DNA from: Mantis religiosa
Lineage: Eukaryota; Arthropoda; Insecta; Mantodea; Mantidae
Assembly (NCBI GenBank): GCA_030765055.1
Contig: CM060947.1
Coordinates: forward strand, 217,903,271 to 217,967,270
Direction: 5' to 3'
Length of the DNA: 64,000 nucleotides
Below the pieces are notes generated by a model. That model ran no database searches and had not been told where the DNA came from. It saw only the letters and a list, made by a program, of their open reading frames with translations. Below are positions 12,171-23,411 of the stretch, in pieces. The position numbers and the translations under genes were made by a program. How positions within the stretch are numbered: the stretch's first letter is position 1; every line of letters begins with the position of its first letter.

Positions 12171-12278
12171 AAAATTCAATGCAATAGCCGGGATTTGAAC
12201 CACGGATCTCCCGCTCAGAGTAGCCGCAGGGAGAGCGGGAGATCCGTGGTTCAAATCCCGGCTATGGCATTGAATTTT
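12171..12278. repeat. Snapback hairpin of SINE S1 head
   Basis: Two 46-nt arms, 12,171-12,216 and 12,233-12,278, are inverted copies with one mismatch and surround a 16-nt loop. Each arm is the 3' half of the S1 tRNA-like head (B-box ggttcaaatcc plus gctatggcattgaatttt). The right arm continues into normal S1 body sequence (cagtccggctctac). A transcript would fold into a near-perfect 46-bp hairpin. Confidence 0.85.
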
Positions 12279-12342
12279 TCAGTCCGGCTCTACTCTTTCA
12301 AACCTTAACCTACACACAGCTAGTGTGGAGGAAATGATTATC

Positions 12343-12367
12343 TCCATATATATATATATATATATAT
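12343..12367. repeat. TA microsatellite
   Basis: About 12 TA units next to a decayed S4 SINE. Confidence 0.9.
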
Positions 12368-12387
12368 TTCATTTTAACAGCATTTTA

Positions 12388-12572
12388 ATCGGTTAGGTCA
12401 TATCGTCATAGGATGCTCAACTAAGCCCAGGCTCCATATACCGCAGAGTTACCCAACATTCATCTTTCAGGATGAGGGAAAATCCAGGAAAAGAAAAGCT
12501 TACATAAATAACCGATCCTGACCGAGATTTGAACTCGAGACCTCTTGAACGTGAGGCAGACACGACCATGCG
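12388..12572 (-). repeat. SINE family S4, diverged
   Basis: Reads in reverse as S4: the head side cgcatggtcgtgtctgcctcacgttcaagaggtctcgagttcaa is followed by atctcggtcagg and the body with gaatgttgggtaac. The copy is more diverged than the others and its 3' end is weak. Confidence 0.65.
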
Positions 12573-13590
12573 ATGAATAAGAAAATGCAGGAATCAAATG
12601 TCTAGTCGAATCGAAGAAGAGGTTATGGGATTTAAAAGTGGAGGAGAAAAAAGTCTATAATTTATTACGTATTACGCTTTGAGGAGCATGCTTTATAATA
12701 TCGATAAGTTCAATACCGATTGGATAATAATTCATCAATGAGACGGTTGTACATGGCTGAAAGGTGCTGGCGTGTAATTATTATCTCAACATACCTCTCC
12801 GCAAGTAAGCTTCCTGCATTTGGTATTCTGGGGGTTGAAAGGAAGCGAAGTGCATCTAATGTAATATCTGCTGGAGAAGCTTCTCCAACCCACGACCCAG
12901 AAAGGAACATCGCACGTGGACACGTCGTTCTGCAGGAAACGTGGGCCCTACGCCTACATGCGAAGCTTCTGATATTTCAGCGATTCAGTTTATTGGAAGA
13001 AAAGGAAGCCTCTCTGCAACCTGATATTCTAGAACAACAATATGTTTTGTGTGGGGGATGAACTCCACCTAGGGCGTTGTTACTGGACACGTGAGACGGG
13101 GGGACCCTTCCTTATTTCTTACGTGACATTTCTACAATGTGTGGAAATTTTACTTACAGCTCTTGACATTTAATCTTTTACTACTATAGTGTCATATATA
13201 TTTATTAAAACCACCTTCTGAGATTACAGGCTCAATTTTAGAAAAGGATAACATTATCGGAAGAAATATACATCTGTAGGTAAATACATTTTGACGTGCT
13301 TCCTTAAATCAATACTTCTAATTAGAGCCCAGAATTTCAAAGCTAGTAACTTGTGGAATACTTATTTTTATATAACACGAGCAGCCAAAAATGTGATAAA
13401 ATTAAAATATTTGATAGCAAATAAATGGTAAAATTAATATGAATGTACGGGGTAAAAAGGCCATGAAGAGTTACAGTACATGACAAAATGCTTCCACAAA
13501 TTTTATTTCTCGAATGACTGACGAAGGAGTGATACGATTTTGGAAAACAGCCACTACACTTCTTAGAAGTATGTCACTGAGCTCGTATCC
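12573..13590. other. No gene recognised
   Basis: Contains a 113-codon open frame at 12,720-13,061 (plus) without a domain that I recognise, in a moderately GC-rich patch. Not called as a gene. Confidence 0.35.
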
Positions 13591-13833
13591 GCCCGCCTCG
13601 GTGGCGTAGATGGTAGGATGTCTGCCTCATGTGTAAGAAGTCCCGAATTCGAACCTCGGTCAGGCTGAGTTACCTGGATAAGGTTTTTACGGGGTTTTCC
13701 CTTATCCTGAAAGACGAATGTCGGATAACTGTAAGCTCTATGGACCATGTACTCATTTGAGCATCATTTCACCACCATTTCAGCATTTCATTCATCGTTC
13801 GATATAACATCGTTGGAGGACGTAAATTACAAA
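13591..13833 (+). repeat. SINE family S4, tRNA-derived
   Basis: A well preserved copy: gcccgcctcggtggcgtagatgg (A-box), B-box gaattcgaacctc, tcaggctgagttacctggataagg, gggttttcccttatcc, gacgaatgtcgg and tail tggaggacgtaaatt. Confidence 0.85.
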
Positions 13834-14227
13834 ATAATAATTAAGTCGCCGATCGCAGGCAGCGCGTACAAAGCCACAGATAATGCACCGCGGAAATAAA
13901 AAGCTTACGGAAACAGATAAAGATAGATGACTGAAGCTCGCTTTCTTGATTGTTACAGAAAATTCCACTAATTTCTGGAACTGTGAGGGAGATATAAAAG
14001 AAGCCGTGACTCGACAGTGGAGACAGTCATAATCGGAACTGATCGGAACAATTTTGTGCTTTCATTCTAAGAGTATATTTAATATACGTAAAATGAAGGG
14101 CTCAGAGAGAAGAAAATCGTATTGTTACGTTTGGAAATTTGAGGGAAAATATTTAATACTGATTGTGCGAAGCACATGTGAGCTGAAAGTAACCGCTGAG
14201 AAACACTTTACAGTAATACGAGGCATA
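13834..14227. other. No gene recognised
   Basis: Spacer between the S4 SINE and the mariner TIR. The TA at 14,226-14,227 is the mariner left target dinucleotide. Confidence 0.4.
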
Positions 14228-15010
14228 TTTTTTAAGTCGGTACCGTTTTGCGATTCCACCGCCGCAGCGCTACGGTCGGCGTTTCGCGCATGCGCGCTGG
14301 TTACCTACATCTCTTGTCTACGCACTGACGCCATTACAGTCTGATTCTTCATTGTATACGTTGGTTACTGAGTGTTTAAGATGCCTCGGACAATCGGGAG
14401 TCCCGCCGATTGTGAAGTACGGGCTATTATACGATTTCTTGGTGCTAAAGGCGTAAAACCGATGATATTCATCGTGAGATCTATGAAGTTTACGGTCAAA
14501 ACATTATGAGTGATGGAATGGTAAGGAAATGGGTGAGAGCATTTAAAGATGGCTGTACAAATGTGCATGATGAAGAACGGAGTAGGCATCCTTTGGTCAT
14601 TACTGAAGATTTGGTGCAGAAAGTGGACGAAAAGGTGAGAGAAAACAGACGCTTTACAATTTCATCATTGTGCAACTATTTTCCTTAATATTCTCGTAGT
14701 GTTTTGTATCGCATTGTGACCGAGAACTTGAAGTACCGGAAATTTTGTTCACGTTGGGTTCCGAAAATGTTGACGGATTTGCACAAAACGCAAAGTTTAG
14801 GGAGTGCATTGAGTTTCCTTGAGCGGTACCACAATGAAGGTGAAGATTTTTTAGACCAAATTGTCACTGGTGACGAAACACAGGTGGCCTAGGTCACACC
14901 AGAATCGAAACAACAATCCATGGAATGGCGACATTCATCATCACCACAAAAGTGAAGTTTAAGCAAACAATTTCTGCCGGGAAAATCATGTGCACAGTAT
15001 TTTGGGACAG
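14228..15010 (+). mobile_element. Mariner M2 (cecropia-like), 5' part
   Basis: 5' half of a full-length mariner whose 3' half is at 21,239-21,775. The 5' TIR is at 14,228-14,250 (aagtcggtaccgttttg). The transposase starts at the ATG at 14,381 (MPRTIGSPADCEVRAI) and covers the HTH region (NIMSDGMVRKWVRAFKDG), SRHPLVITEDLVQKVDEKV, the linker and VTGDETQV, which holds the first catalytic Asp. Frameshifts and stops interrupt it. The two parts add up to about 1.3 kb, the normal mariner size, so no mariner sequence was lost at the insertion. TPESKQQSMEWRHSSSPQK follows the first Asp. The copy is dead, but older than the elements inserted in it. Confidence 0.9.
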
Positions 15011-15529
15011 TTGAGCCAGAGGTACTACTCCCCTGAACCCGTAGGAACTGGACCCGGGCCTCCTTCAACCAGGGAGTATCCGAGCTGTCCCAAAGGGCAC
15101 TCGGCGTCGTGGGGCTTTCCATAGGGCAAGACCTAGAGACTAACAAGCCCCCCCCATCTGGTCCTATGGACTCAAGACGGGATGGAAGTGGATACGCCAC
15201 TTACGCGCGTCAACACTCAAGGTGAAGACTACCGATATGACCTCGGTGGGGCCGCCTGGTAATCTAGCACACCTTCTACTAGCTTTGCAGGCTAGTACCC
15301 GGGAGACTTAATGGCTTCCCTCAACCCCGTCCGAAGACGTAACCGATTCCCACGGGTTTCGGGAACACACTGCCCCCTTGAGTCCATCCCAATCCGAACA
15401 ACTCCCGAAGGAGGGGCTCGGCTGTTCGGCCCGAGGTTCCTCTAGTAACGTCAGAGGTACCACGAGTGCTAAGGGTCCGCAGCGCCCGCACTTTGGCAGC
15501 TGAAAGGGACGGATCCCTTCCCCTACGGG
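15011..15529 (-). repeat. SINE family S5, middle portion
   Basis: Closely matches 38,900-39,400 of the long S5 copy over its whole length. Examples are catagggcaa.acctagagactaac, tggaagtggatacgcca, gaggttcctctagtaacgtc and ggtccgcagcgcccgcac. It lies between the first mariner target-site copy (agtattttgggacag, 14,996-15,010) and a second copy (agtattttgcgac, 15,531-15,543), so it entered the mariner as its own insertion. Confidence 0.8.
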
Positions 15530-15542
15530 AAGTATTTTGCGA
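15530..15542. repeat. Target-site duplication, left copy
   Basis: AAGTATTTTGCGA, identical to 21,238-21,250. It brackets the R1-clade retrotransposon. The same mariner sequence, one base different, also precedes the S5 fragment at 14,996. Confidence 0.85.
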
Positions 15543-16331
<789 letters not shown>

Positions 16332-16344
16332 TCTGAACATTCTA

Positions 16345-16372
16345 CCCCGGCACCTAGACAACTATACCGGGG
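16345..16372 (-). promoter_or_regulatory. Stem-loop at the LINE 3' end
   Basis: CCCCGG (16,345-16,350) and CCGGGG (16,367-16,372) can pair across a 16-nt loop, just before the TTTA tail on the coding strand. In R1/R2-type elements 3' UTR structure is used for template recognition. That role here is inferred. Confidence 0.4.
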
Positions 16373-16568
16373 CATGTATCCAAATTTTCTCTTTATTTTT
16401 CCATAAAATCTTTACAAATGTTATAATTATACAAATCTCTCAGAAAACTACTCTACAAAACTAAAATGAAATAAAATAACAGAAATAAACACAAAAAATC
16501 AAAAAAACAAAAGAAAACAACTATGAAAATTACAAAATCCTTATTTCCTAAATCTATATCTAAATCTA

Positions 16569-19500
16569 CTAATTCTGTAGTCCACCATGGCCTCCGCCAT
16601 CACTCTCTCCCTCCGCCGCCCATGCAGTCAACTCCATTGTTTGATTATTCAATAATTCTTCCCGTCTTATCCTATTTTGTATTCTAGAACTCCTTCTTGG
16701 ATCTTGTACTATTCTTCGCCTATTATCAACTCTTTCTCCTTTGAATATTTTTACCTCCCATGCTTTCTTACTTACAAAGTTAGTCAAAACTTGTAATTTA
16801 TTTACCAATTGTTGATCTCGAATTATGTCATATACGATATATCCTGCTAGCGCATGCCTCTCTTCTTGTTGGTGAATTGCATATCTTCCACATTCAAATA
16901 CTACATGTTCAGGATTATCTTGTTTGTTACATAATTCACATATATCATTTTCAGTTTTATTGATTTTCTTCCAATAGGTCTTATAAGGTCCGTGTCCTGT
17001 TATATAATGTATAAATCCCTTTGTTGGTTGAATAAAATTCAATTTTAGTCTCTCTTTGACGTTCTGAAAAATTTCAAACACTCTTCTACCTTCTAGACTT
17101 TCTGTCCATTCTTTTTGCCATTTATCTTTTAAACTATTTTTAATCACCCAAGATTTGTTTGTTCTGACTCCAGTTATATTATAAACTTTTTCTAAGTTTC
17201 CTTTTTTCGCCCAAAATTTTGCGCCCTTCAATCTTATTAATAAATCAATCGGCCAAATGGCCGTTGTTACTAGCAATGCCATAGTTGGTGTTGTTTTTAC
17301 AGCTCCTGTCAGACGTAATAATACTTTTCTTTGCGTTCTTCTCAACAATCTTCTTATTTGCACATCATCCATCCTTTCTGCCCAAACTGCTGCCGCATAC
17401 GTCATAATTGAAGCAAAAATGGTGTTATGATATATCTGTATGTTACGCAATGGAAGTACAAAATTTAAATTGGTTATTCTTGCTAGCTTTAGCATTATTT
17501 TCTCTGTTTTCTGCCTAATATACTCCGTGTGTTTTCTGAAATGAAATTTTTCATCTATCATGATACCCAAATATCTCATCTCTTTTTCCCGTTTAATGTT
17601 CTGATTATTTATCTTCACTGTAGGATCCCGCTTTAAATTTCCCTTAAAAAGCACATAATTTGACTTGTTTGGTGCAATTTTTAGTTTTGTTCTGAAACAC
17701 CAATTTGATAATGTATTTGTAACTTCTCTTGCTTTATTTTCTAGCTCTAGTCTGCTCTGTCCATCCACCATTATGACTATGTCATCAGCATACGCTATTA
17801 CATCCAAAACCTTATGATCTCTTTCCAGTAGTTCTAATAAATCTTCTGATAAAATATCCCAAAAAAGGGGCCCCAAGATAGAACCCTGAGGGCAACCCTT
17901 GGTTATCTTCTTCCTAGTTTCAAAATTTGATCCACCAATGAATACTTCTCTATTGGAACAATAATCTTTTAATAAATTATAAATAGTACTTGAATATTTC
18001 TTGTCTTTTAAAATGCCGAAAAAATACGGCCACCATAAATTGTCAAAAGCGCCCGATATGTCCACAAATAATCCAATTACATAATTCTTTTGGCTTTTTG
18101 ACACTGTTTCTTGAATTTTTAATATTGCATCCTCAGTTGAATATCCCTTTCTGAAACCAAATTGTTTATTATTCATACCCAGCATCAACCTATTTTCCAT
18201 TCTTCTTTCATATATTAACTGTTCAAAGATCTTGCCAATAGCATTTAATAAACATACTGGTCTGAAAGATTTTGGTTGCGTTCTGTCCTTATCTGCTCCT
18301 TTGCACAAAATTACAACCTTTGCCTCCTTCCACAAGTTTGGAAATCTCCCTCTTGCCAAACAATCATTAAACAAGAAACACAAAAACAAGACAATTTCTT
18401 CTCGTAGATTATACAAGACTTCATTTATAATACCATCTGGACCAGGTGCCTTCTTCTTTTTTAACTTCTGCAGAATTAATTTTATTTCTGTAATATCAAA
18501 GGGATAAACAGGATTTCCTGTATACTGCAACATCATCTGGTTTCTTTTTTCAACATGAATATCATCATCTTCTTCCTCTTTATCATCTGGCAATAACGTA
18601 TGTAATAACAATTCCACCGATTCTTTCCCACTTTCTGTCATCTCTCCATTACCCTTATCTAATGTGGTTAAGATTTCTGGCTTCTTAATTTTATCCATAA
18701 TAATTTTATACGGTTGTCCCCAGACATCTTGTTTTAAATTATTCTCAACGAACTGTTCCCAATGTTGTTTTCTGGTGTCTTCTAATAATTGTTTATACTT
18801 TTGTTTGGCCTCCCTATAATTCTTTAAGTTCTCTTCTCTTTCCGTATGTATGTTTGATTTTTGATATATTCTTCTTAATTTCCTTGCTAACGATCTCAGC
18901 TTCTGCAATCTATCTGTCCATTTTATTTTATCCTTATTATTATAAATTGTTATCTTTGGAACGGATTTTGATACTGCTACTTTTATTGCTTGTGTTAAAT
19001 TTATTGCATCCAAATCCACTGATATTCCCGTATACTGTAAATTTAAATCCTTAAATACTTGCTTCATCTTATCCCAATTTGCTCTTTTATAATTATAACG
19101 TAATTCTATTTCATGTTCTTCTTGAATTACTTCCCCATTCAATATATAATCAAAATAAATCAAATTATGATCACTTGTGGTCTGACCCTGTGTGACCCAC
19201 CAATTTCTAATCTTCTTCTCCGCTGTTGCTGACGCTAAAGTAATATCTATATTTTCTTCAGCACCTGCTCTATTTTGAAAAGTTGGTGGATTACCATCTT
19301 TATTTATTACATATAAATTTAATTCCGAGATATGTTCTTCCAGTTTCTCCCCTCTTTCATCTGGTCTTTTACTGAACCACCAAGTTGATTTTGCATTACA
19401 ATCACATACATGCATGATTTCTTTATTTCTGAATTTATTATGAATATTTTGTAATTTATATAGAAAGGGTTCAATATCCAAACTATATTGAAAATAATAA

Positions 19501-19805
19501 TTTGCCAATATAAAACTTCCATACTTTGTTATAACTTCAATGCAATTAACATGCGTATCCAGAAATTGCGCTATGTTTACTATTTGCAAATCTTGCTTGA
19601 AAATTACTATTGCTGCCATTGCCTTTTCCTGAGATAAGATTTGTCGGGATCTTAACGGCATATATGGAATTTTGGAATTTACCACATACGGTTCTTGAAT
19701 ACAGATAATATCTAATTTTAATTCTTCTGCAATTTTTCTTATTTCCGCCATAACCAATTTACTTCTTTGCCCATTTATCTGTGCAATTCTTAAGCTTTCC
19801 TCCAT
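16569..19805 (-). CDS. R1-clade ORF2: endonuclease-reverse transcriptase
   Basis: Intact 1,078-residue protein that nicks target DNA and reverse-transcribes the element RNA at the nick. Residues 1-220 form an APE-type endonuclease: INGQRS near 10, catalytic QEPY at 37-40, NAKS near 137, IDITL near 186 and SDHNLI at 211-216. The RT follows: KAPGPDG (452-458), SFRPVCLL (513-520), FGFRKGYSTEDA (549-560), FVDISGAFD (580-588), GCPQGSILGPL (637-647), the YADD active site (672-675) and YLGIMID. A CCHC motif (C956, C959, H967, C972) lies in the C-terminal domain, as in the R1 and I clades. The start ATG overlaps the stop of the middle ORF (ATGGAGGAAAGCTTAA), so reinitiation is likely. No key residue is visibly lost. 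Clade assignment needs a tree. Confidence 0.93.
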   Translation of the reverse strand: MEESLRIAQINGQRSKLVMAEIRKIAEELKLDIICIQEPYVVNSKIPYMPLRSRQILSQEKAMAAIVIFKQDLQIVNIAQFLDTHVNCIEVITKYGSFILANYYFQYSLDIEPFLYKLQNIHNKFRNKEIMHVCDCNAKSTWWFSKRPDERGEKLEEHISELNLYVINKDGNPPTFQNRAGAEENIDITLASATAEKKIRNWWVTQGQTTSDHNLIYFDYILNGEVIQEEHEIELRYNYKRANWDKMKQVFKDLNLQYTGISVDLDAINLTQAIKVAVSKSVPKITIYNNKDKIKWTDRLQKLRSLARKLRRIYQKSNIHTEREENLKNYREAKQKYKQLLEDTRKQHWEQFVENNLKQDVWGQPYKIIMDKIKKPEILTTLDKGNGEMTESGKESVELLLHTLLPDDKEEEDDDIHVEKRNQMMLQYTGNPVYPFDITEIKLILQKLKKKKAPGPDGIINEVLYNLREEIVLFLCFLFNDCLARGRFPNLWKEAKVVILCKGADKDRTQPKSFRPVCLLNAIGKIFEQLIYERRMENRLMLGMNNKQFGFRKGYSTEDAILKIQETVSKSQKNYVIGLFVDISGAFDNLWWPYFFGILKDKKYSSTIYNLLKDYCSNREVFIGGSNFETRKKITKGCPQGSILGPLFWDILSEDLLELLERDHKVLDVIAYADDIVIMVDGQSRLELENKAREVTNTLSNWCFRTKLKIAPNKSNYVLFKGNLKRDPTVKINNQNIKREKEMRYLGIMIDEKFHFRKHTEYIRQKTEKIMLKLARITNLNFVLPLRNIQIYHNTIFASIMTYAAAVWAERMDDVQIRRLLRRTQRKVLLRLTGAVKTTPTMALLVTTAIWPIDLLIRLKGAKFWAKKGNLEKVYNITGVRTNKSWVIKNSLKDKWQKEWTESLEGRRVFEIFQNVKERLKLNFIQPTKGFIHYITGHGPYKTYWKKINKTENDICELCNKQDNPEHVVFECGRYAIHQQEERHALAGYIVYDIIRDQQLVNKLQVLTNFVSKKAWEVKIFKGERVDNRRRIVQDPRRSSRIQNRIRREELLNNQTMELTAWAAEGESDGGGHGGLQN

Positions 19806-20758
19806 GAGTTACTTCCTAAATTTAATCCACCAAATACATCTCTTCTTACTTTTGCGAAATTCACTCTATTTTCATTTACTTCCTTTGCCATATTATGATT
19901 GAAACTTCTTATATTGTCCTTAAATTTATTTACTTGGGCTATTTTATATTTATTTTGTTTAGAAGTTATAGATTTATTTGTGTTTACAGCTGATAAACAT
20001 GTTGCTATAATATTTTCCGATTTATTAGATTTATTTGGAATTTTTTGTGCATTGATCTTATAAAACGTTGTTTCTGGCTTAAAGCTGGGACTAAAATTGG
20101 CAGTTTTTACTACATTATCCTTTACGACATCTTTTTTAACAATCTCCGATCTATTTAATCCTGAATGTCTAATTTGTGCATAACAATGTGGCCAGCTTGC
20201 TGCTGAATCAAATACAAATCGACCATAACATAGAACAAGATTATTATATAATTCTTCTAGATCTAATACCTCTCCCCTTCTCTCAGAAGCAATATTTAAC
20301 AATAACACTAATTCTTCTAGATCTGTTCGTAGATTTTTTGTTCTTGAATCCATCCTTTCAACTGCATTTGGAACTGGAATCATAATTTTATTGCCATTTT
20401 CATGAGCTCTTCTTGTAATATATCTTAATGCGGCAATTAGTGTCTTGGGTTCTTCTAATCTACTTAACTTCAACGTTTTTTCAAAATCATTATAAATTTC
20501 CTTAATATTAAACTCTTCGGTCTTTTCTTTCGTATCCTTTTGATTTATTAACGACCATTCTCCCTGTTCTCTATCCTTCTCAAACACAAACTCAACTTCT
20601 TCAACTTCGTCTACAACTTGAACATTCTCCTTTCTTTCCTCTTCTTCGCCTACTTTTTCATATATTATTTCATCATAATTTATTTCAACATTCCTTCTTG
20701 TATTCCTCTTCTTATTCTTCTTTATTGGTAAGTTAATATTTTCTTCACTGTTGACCAT
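19790..20758 (-). CDS. Unidentified middle ORF of the R1-clade LINE
   Basis: A 322-residue open frame between the gag-like ORF and ORF2. I do not recognise a domain. The first 100 residues are highly charged (KKNKKRNTRRN, then many Glu and Val). The centre (AALRYITRRAHENG, then ERMDSRTKNLRTDLEELVLLLNIAS) looks helical and could form a coiled coil. The last third is rich in Lys, Asn and Ser. The ATG at 20,758 is chosen because it overlaps the gag stop codon (ATGGTCAACAGTGA); an upstream TTG at 20,776 would add six residues. It ends with an overlap onto the ORF2 start. Canonical R1 elements have two ORFs, so this could be a split gag or an extra protein. Full-length family copies would decide. 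Confidence 0.75.
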   Translation of the reverse strand: MVNSEENINLPIKKNKKRNTRRNVEINYDEIIYEKVGEEEERKENVQVVDEVEEVEFVFEKDREQGEWSLINQKDTKEKTEEFNIKEIYNDFEKTLKLSRLEEPKTLIAALRYITRRAHENGNKIMIPVPNAVERMDSRTKNLRTDLEELVLLLNIASERRGEVLDLEELYNNLVLCYGRFVFDSAASWPHCYAQIRHSGLNRSEIVKKDVVKDNVVKTANFSPSFKPETTFYKINAQKIPNKSNKSENIIATCLSAVNTNKSITSKQNKYKIAQVNKFKDNIRSFNHNMAKEVNENRVNFAKVRRDVFGGLNLGSNSWRKA

Positions 20759-21237
20759 AATCAATTCGGGAAACAAATCTTTCTAACATCATATTATAAG
20801 TTGAACAATTCCCCTTGCCTCCGCAAATCTTGCCTCTCCTCTTGCAAGGAATACAACATTCTTCTCTTTTCTCACATTCATTCCTCAGATGTCCAATTTC
20901 TCCGCATTTTCCACACACTTTATTATTTTCCCTACAGGATTTCTTGACATGACCATAATTATAGCAATTCAAACATTTCGGTACAGAGATGAAATTCTTT
21001 ACTGCTACCGCTTGAAAACCTGCATATATTCTTCCTGATTGAATGAGATTTTTCCACAATATTGGAGAAACTTCGGCCACATGATGAACTGTAGCTCTAT
21101 TTCTCGGACCAGTCTTAAATCTTAAAACAAACTGTTCACTGAACTCTTCTTTCGTCATCTCGTCTATGAAGTTTTGTTCATAAATATTTTCTTGTAACTC
21201 CTCATCTGATACACCTTTCAAAACATTATACAAGATA
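20745..21237 (-). CDS. Gag-like ORF1 of the R1-clade LINE, 5'-truncated
   Basis: About 160 residues remain of the nucleic-acid-binding ORF1 protein. It carries zinc knuckles CLNCYNYGHVKKSC and CGKCGEIGHLRNEC (both C-x2-C-x4-H-x4-C), followed by a third Cys cluster (CCIPCKRRGKICGGKGNC). This C-terminal arrangement is usual for ORF1 of R1-type LINEs. The N-terminal side includes FVLRFKTGPRNRATVHHV. The frame is open to the element's 5' junction at 21,237, so the true start was lost by truncation; the TTG at 21,233 is only the first possible near-cognate codon. The stop overlaps the start of the next ORF by 14 bp. Confidence 0.85.
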
Positions 21238-21775
21238 AAGTATTTTGCGATAGAAAGGGAGTATTGCTAGTGGAGTTTCTGCCTCGTAATGAGACAATCA
21301 ATGCAGCGTCTTATTGTGAGACATTTAACAATCTCCGCCGTTCAATCCAGAACAAAAGACGTGGCAAGTTGAGTAAGGGTATCGTTTTGTTGCAATGCCC
21401 GTCCACACGTGACTAATCCGACCAAAGATCTCATCAAATCTTTTCAATGGGAAACTCTAGATCATCCTCCAAACAGCCCTGATCTGGCGCCCAGCGACTA
21501 CCATTTGTTCCTGCACTTGAAGAAACATCTGGGCGGTCAGCGTCTTCAAGACGATAACGAAGTCAAAATAGTTGTGATACAGTGGTTAACACGTCAGGCG
21601 GCAGAATTTTATGAGGAGGGTATTCAAAAACTGGTGCCACGTTATGACAAGTGCCTCAATATTCACGGAAATTATGTAGAAACGTAGATTAAGGTGCAGG
21701 CTTTCATGTAAAAATAAAATTATTGCGATATCTATGCACGTTTTTTTTAATTCCAAAACGGTACTGACTTAAAAA
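21238..21775 (+). mobile_element. Mariner M2 (cecropia-like), 3' part
   Basis: Continues the mariner from 15,010. It begins with the second target-site copy (AAGTATTTTGCGA at 21,238-21,250) and continues with the transposase: RKGVLLVEFLPRNETINA, RRSIQNKRRGKLSKGIVLL, a damaged HDNARPH (a small deletion at about 21,393), DHPPNSPDLAPSDYHLF with the third catalytic Asp, and the C-terminus NIHGNYVET ending at 21,687. The 3' TIR (caaaacggtactgactt) ends at 21,775. The DD34D spacing and the WETLDHPP..SPDLAPSDYHLF signature fit mariners of the cecropia type. Confidence 0.9.
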
Positions 21776-22384
21776 TCATCTTTCGTATATCAGCAAAGAT
21801 TACTATTTTAACAATACTGATGTGTAATATAATACTATAGGAGTATAGTGTAGTGATGACAGTCTTACTGTCAAATTTTTCAATCATAATGCATATTTAC
21901 TAATTGATACACTACAGAACTGCGCTTCATAGTGATCAATTAAATGGCCACAACTGGGGGTAAATATTTGAAACAGAGAGACCAAAGGATGTCAGAATAC
22001 GTTGCGGATCTTGGATAAAGAGCAAGCCGCTTTAACAATACGCCACATTTGCATTTTCAGCATGACAGAGATGACCTTTTCGATACGCCTTTAAGGGAAA
22101 TTTCCATTCCACATCGAGGACCTCTATCCTTCTTGAGCTGTCAACGTGTTGCTGCAGAAACCTCAACTCGCGATGCATAATTCACTTGTTTGCTTTGTAA
22201 ATTGAAGTGCATAATGTGATGGTGACGATGTACGAGTGTTCAGGGCATCTCCTCGGAGACTGCTACATTCAACATGTATTACATCGCTTCTTGCAGCAGA
22301 AATGTAACGACACATTCTACTAAACTTGTGTGATTAGTGCACTCTAATGCTTTATTAAGTTCTAAATTAGGCAGTTGAACCGGG
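21776..22384. other. No gene recognised
   Basis: No domain or shared repeat seen. Confidence 0.4.
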
Positions 22385-22470
22385 CTTCAAAACTTCTGTG
22401 CAATCGAACAGCAAGGCAAAGTCTCAAGGTTCGAGTTCCAGCCGTGGCATTAAATTGTTTCCCTCTGTTC
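22385..22470 (+). repeat. SINE S1-like head, diverged
   Basis: Ends like S1, with a B-box (aggttcgagttcc) and agccgtggcattaaatt. The A-box half is decayed. Confidence 0.5.
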
Positions 22471-22775
22471 AACTAAGCATATATTCGATAACCTCTTTCA
22501 CAGTGTGTAACGTCTCCAATACCTCGTCTTAATGAATCCGCTGCTGGCTGCTACAGTAGTGAACCGTGCGATTTTCTCTCAGGATATGCGTCGGATAGTC
22601 TAAGACAAAACACTAGTCACTTGTCAAGATATTTGTATGAGAAATTATATAGTCGATCCATATAAACCTGAACCATTTCAATATGCCATAATTTTTTAAC
22701 AAATAATAGGACACACGTGCAACTTTGGGAGAATACAATTGGGAGATAACATTACACTATTTACATCTCACATAA

Positions 22776-22856
22776 AATGTTGAAAGTGTCTTCCACCAGC
22801 ATCTATGGATCGTTGGTTCCGTTTTCTTTGATACGACTGTAGACACTGAAGTTTAA
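22776..22856 (-). pseudogene. IS630/Tc1-mariner-type transposase C-terminal remnant
   Basis: The minus strand ends in DAGGRHFQHFM and a stop. This is the usual C-terminus (GGxHFQH) of a widespread class of insect IS630/mariner-type transposases. The preceding RKRNQRSI fits as well. Nothing upstream on this strand continues it. Confidence 0.55.
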
Positions 22857-22879
22857 ATGGGTATCTTCAAGACATTTGT

Positions 22880-23165
22880 GGAGCTGCTGCATGATATCGA
22901 ATTGAGAGGTATTTCCAGCAAGATTGAGCAACGTGCTAATGACGCCATGGAACTTGTGGAACTTTTCTGTGATAATCGAATAATCTCAAAAGATCTTGGG
23001 CCCCCTACCTAAGCTCACCGGATTGTTTCTTGTGGGGCTATCTAAAAATAGTGTAAAAGAATAGGCCACGGGCAATTGATGTTCTCAAGGTATCCATTCG
23101 AACCGAAATAGGTAACATTGGCGAGGATACTCTCAGTAAAATTTCAGAGATTATGGTAAGACGAG
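22880..23165 (+). pseudogene. IS630/Tc1-mariner-type transposase remnant, opposite strand
   Basis: Plus-strand frames show pieces of the same transposase class: a damaged PPRSPDLxxxDFFLWGYLK region (sequence around 23,000-23,050: ccggattgtttcttgtggggctatctaaaa) and IRTEIGNIGEDTLSK near 23,095-23,140. Several indels break the frame. It lies head-on to the C-terminal remnant at 22,776-22,856, so two copies or an inversion are present. Confidence 0.5.
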
Positions 23166-23195
23166 TTTTTTTTTCCTTGTAAAAAAACTCCTTCA

Positions 23196-23411
23196 ACGTT
23201 AAGTCTTATCGGACGATAAATGGAATGGACGAAATGATGCTCAAATGAGCCCAGGGTCAATGGAGCTTAGAGTTACCCGACATTCGTCTTTCAGGATAAG
23301 GGAAAATCCCGAAAAAACCTTATCCAGGTAACTCACCCTGACCGAGATTCCGACTCGGGACCTCTTGAACGTCAGGCAGACACGCTACCATCTACGCTAC
23401 CGAGACGGGCG
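23196..23411 (-). repeat. SINE family S4, tRNA-derived
   Basis: Reverse orientation of S4 with head cgcccgtctcggtagcgtagatggtagcg, B-box gagtcggaatctcggtcagg, gtgagttacctggataagg, gacgaatgtcggg and tail. Well preserved. Confidence 0.85.

Noticed and set aside
12720..13061. 113-codon open frame
   Set aside because: No domain, with a competing frame on the other strand; most likely chance.
18232..19054. Plus-strand open frames opposite the R1-clade ORF2
   Set aside because: They are shadows of the minus-strand reverse transcriptase.
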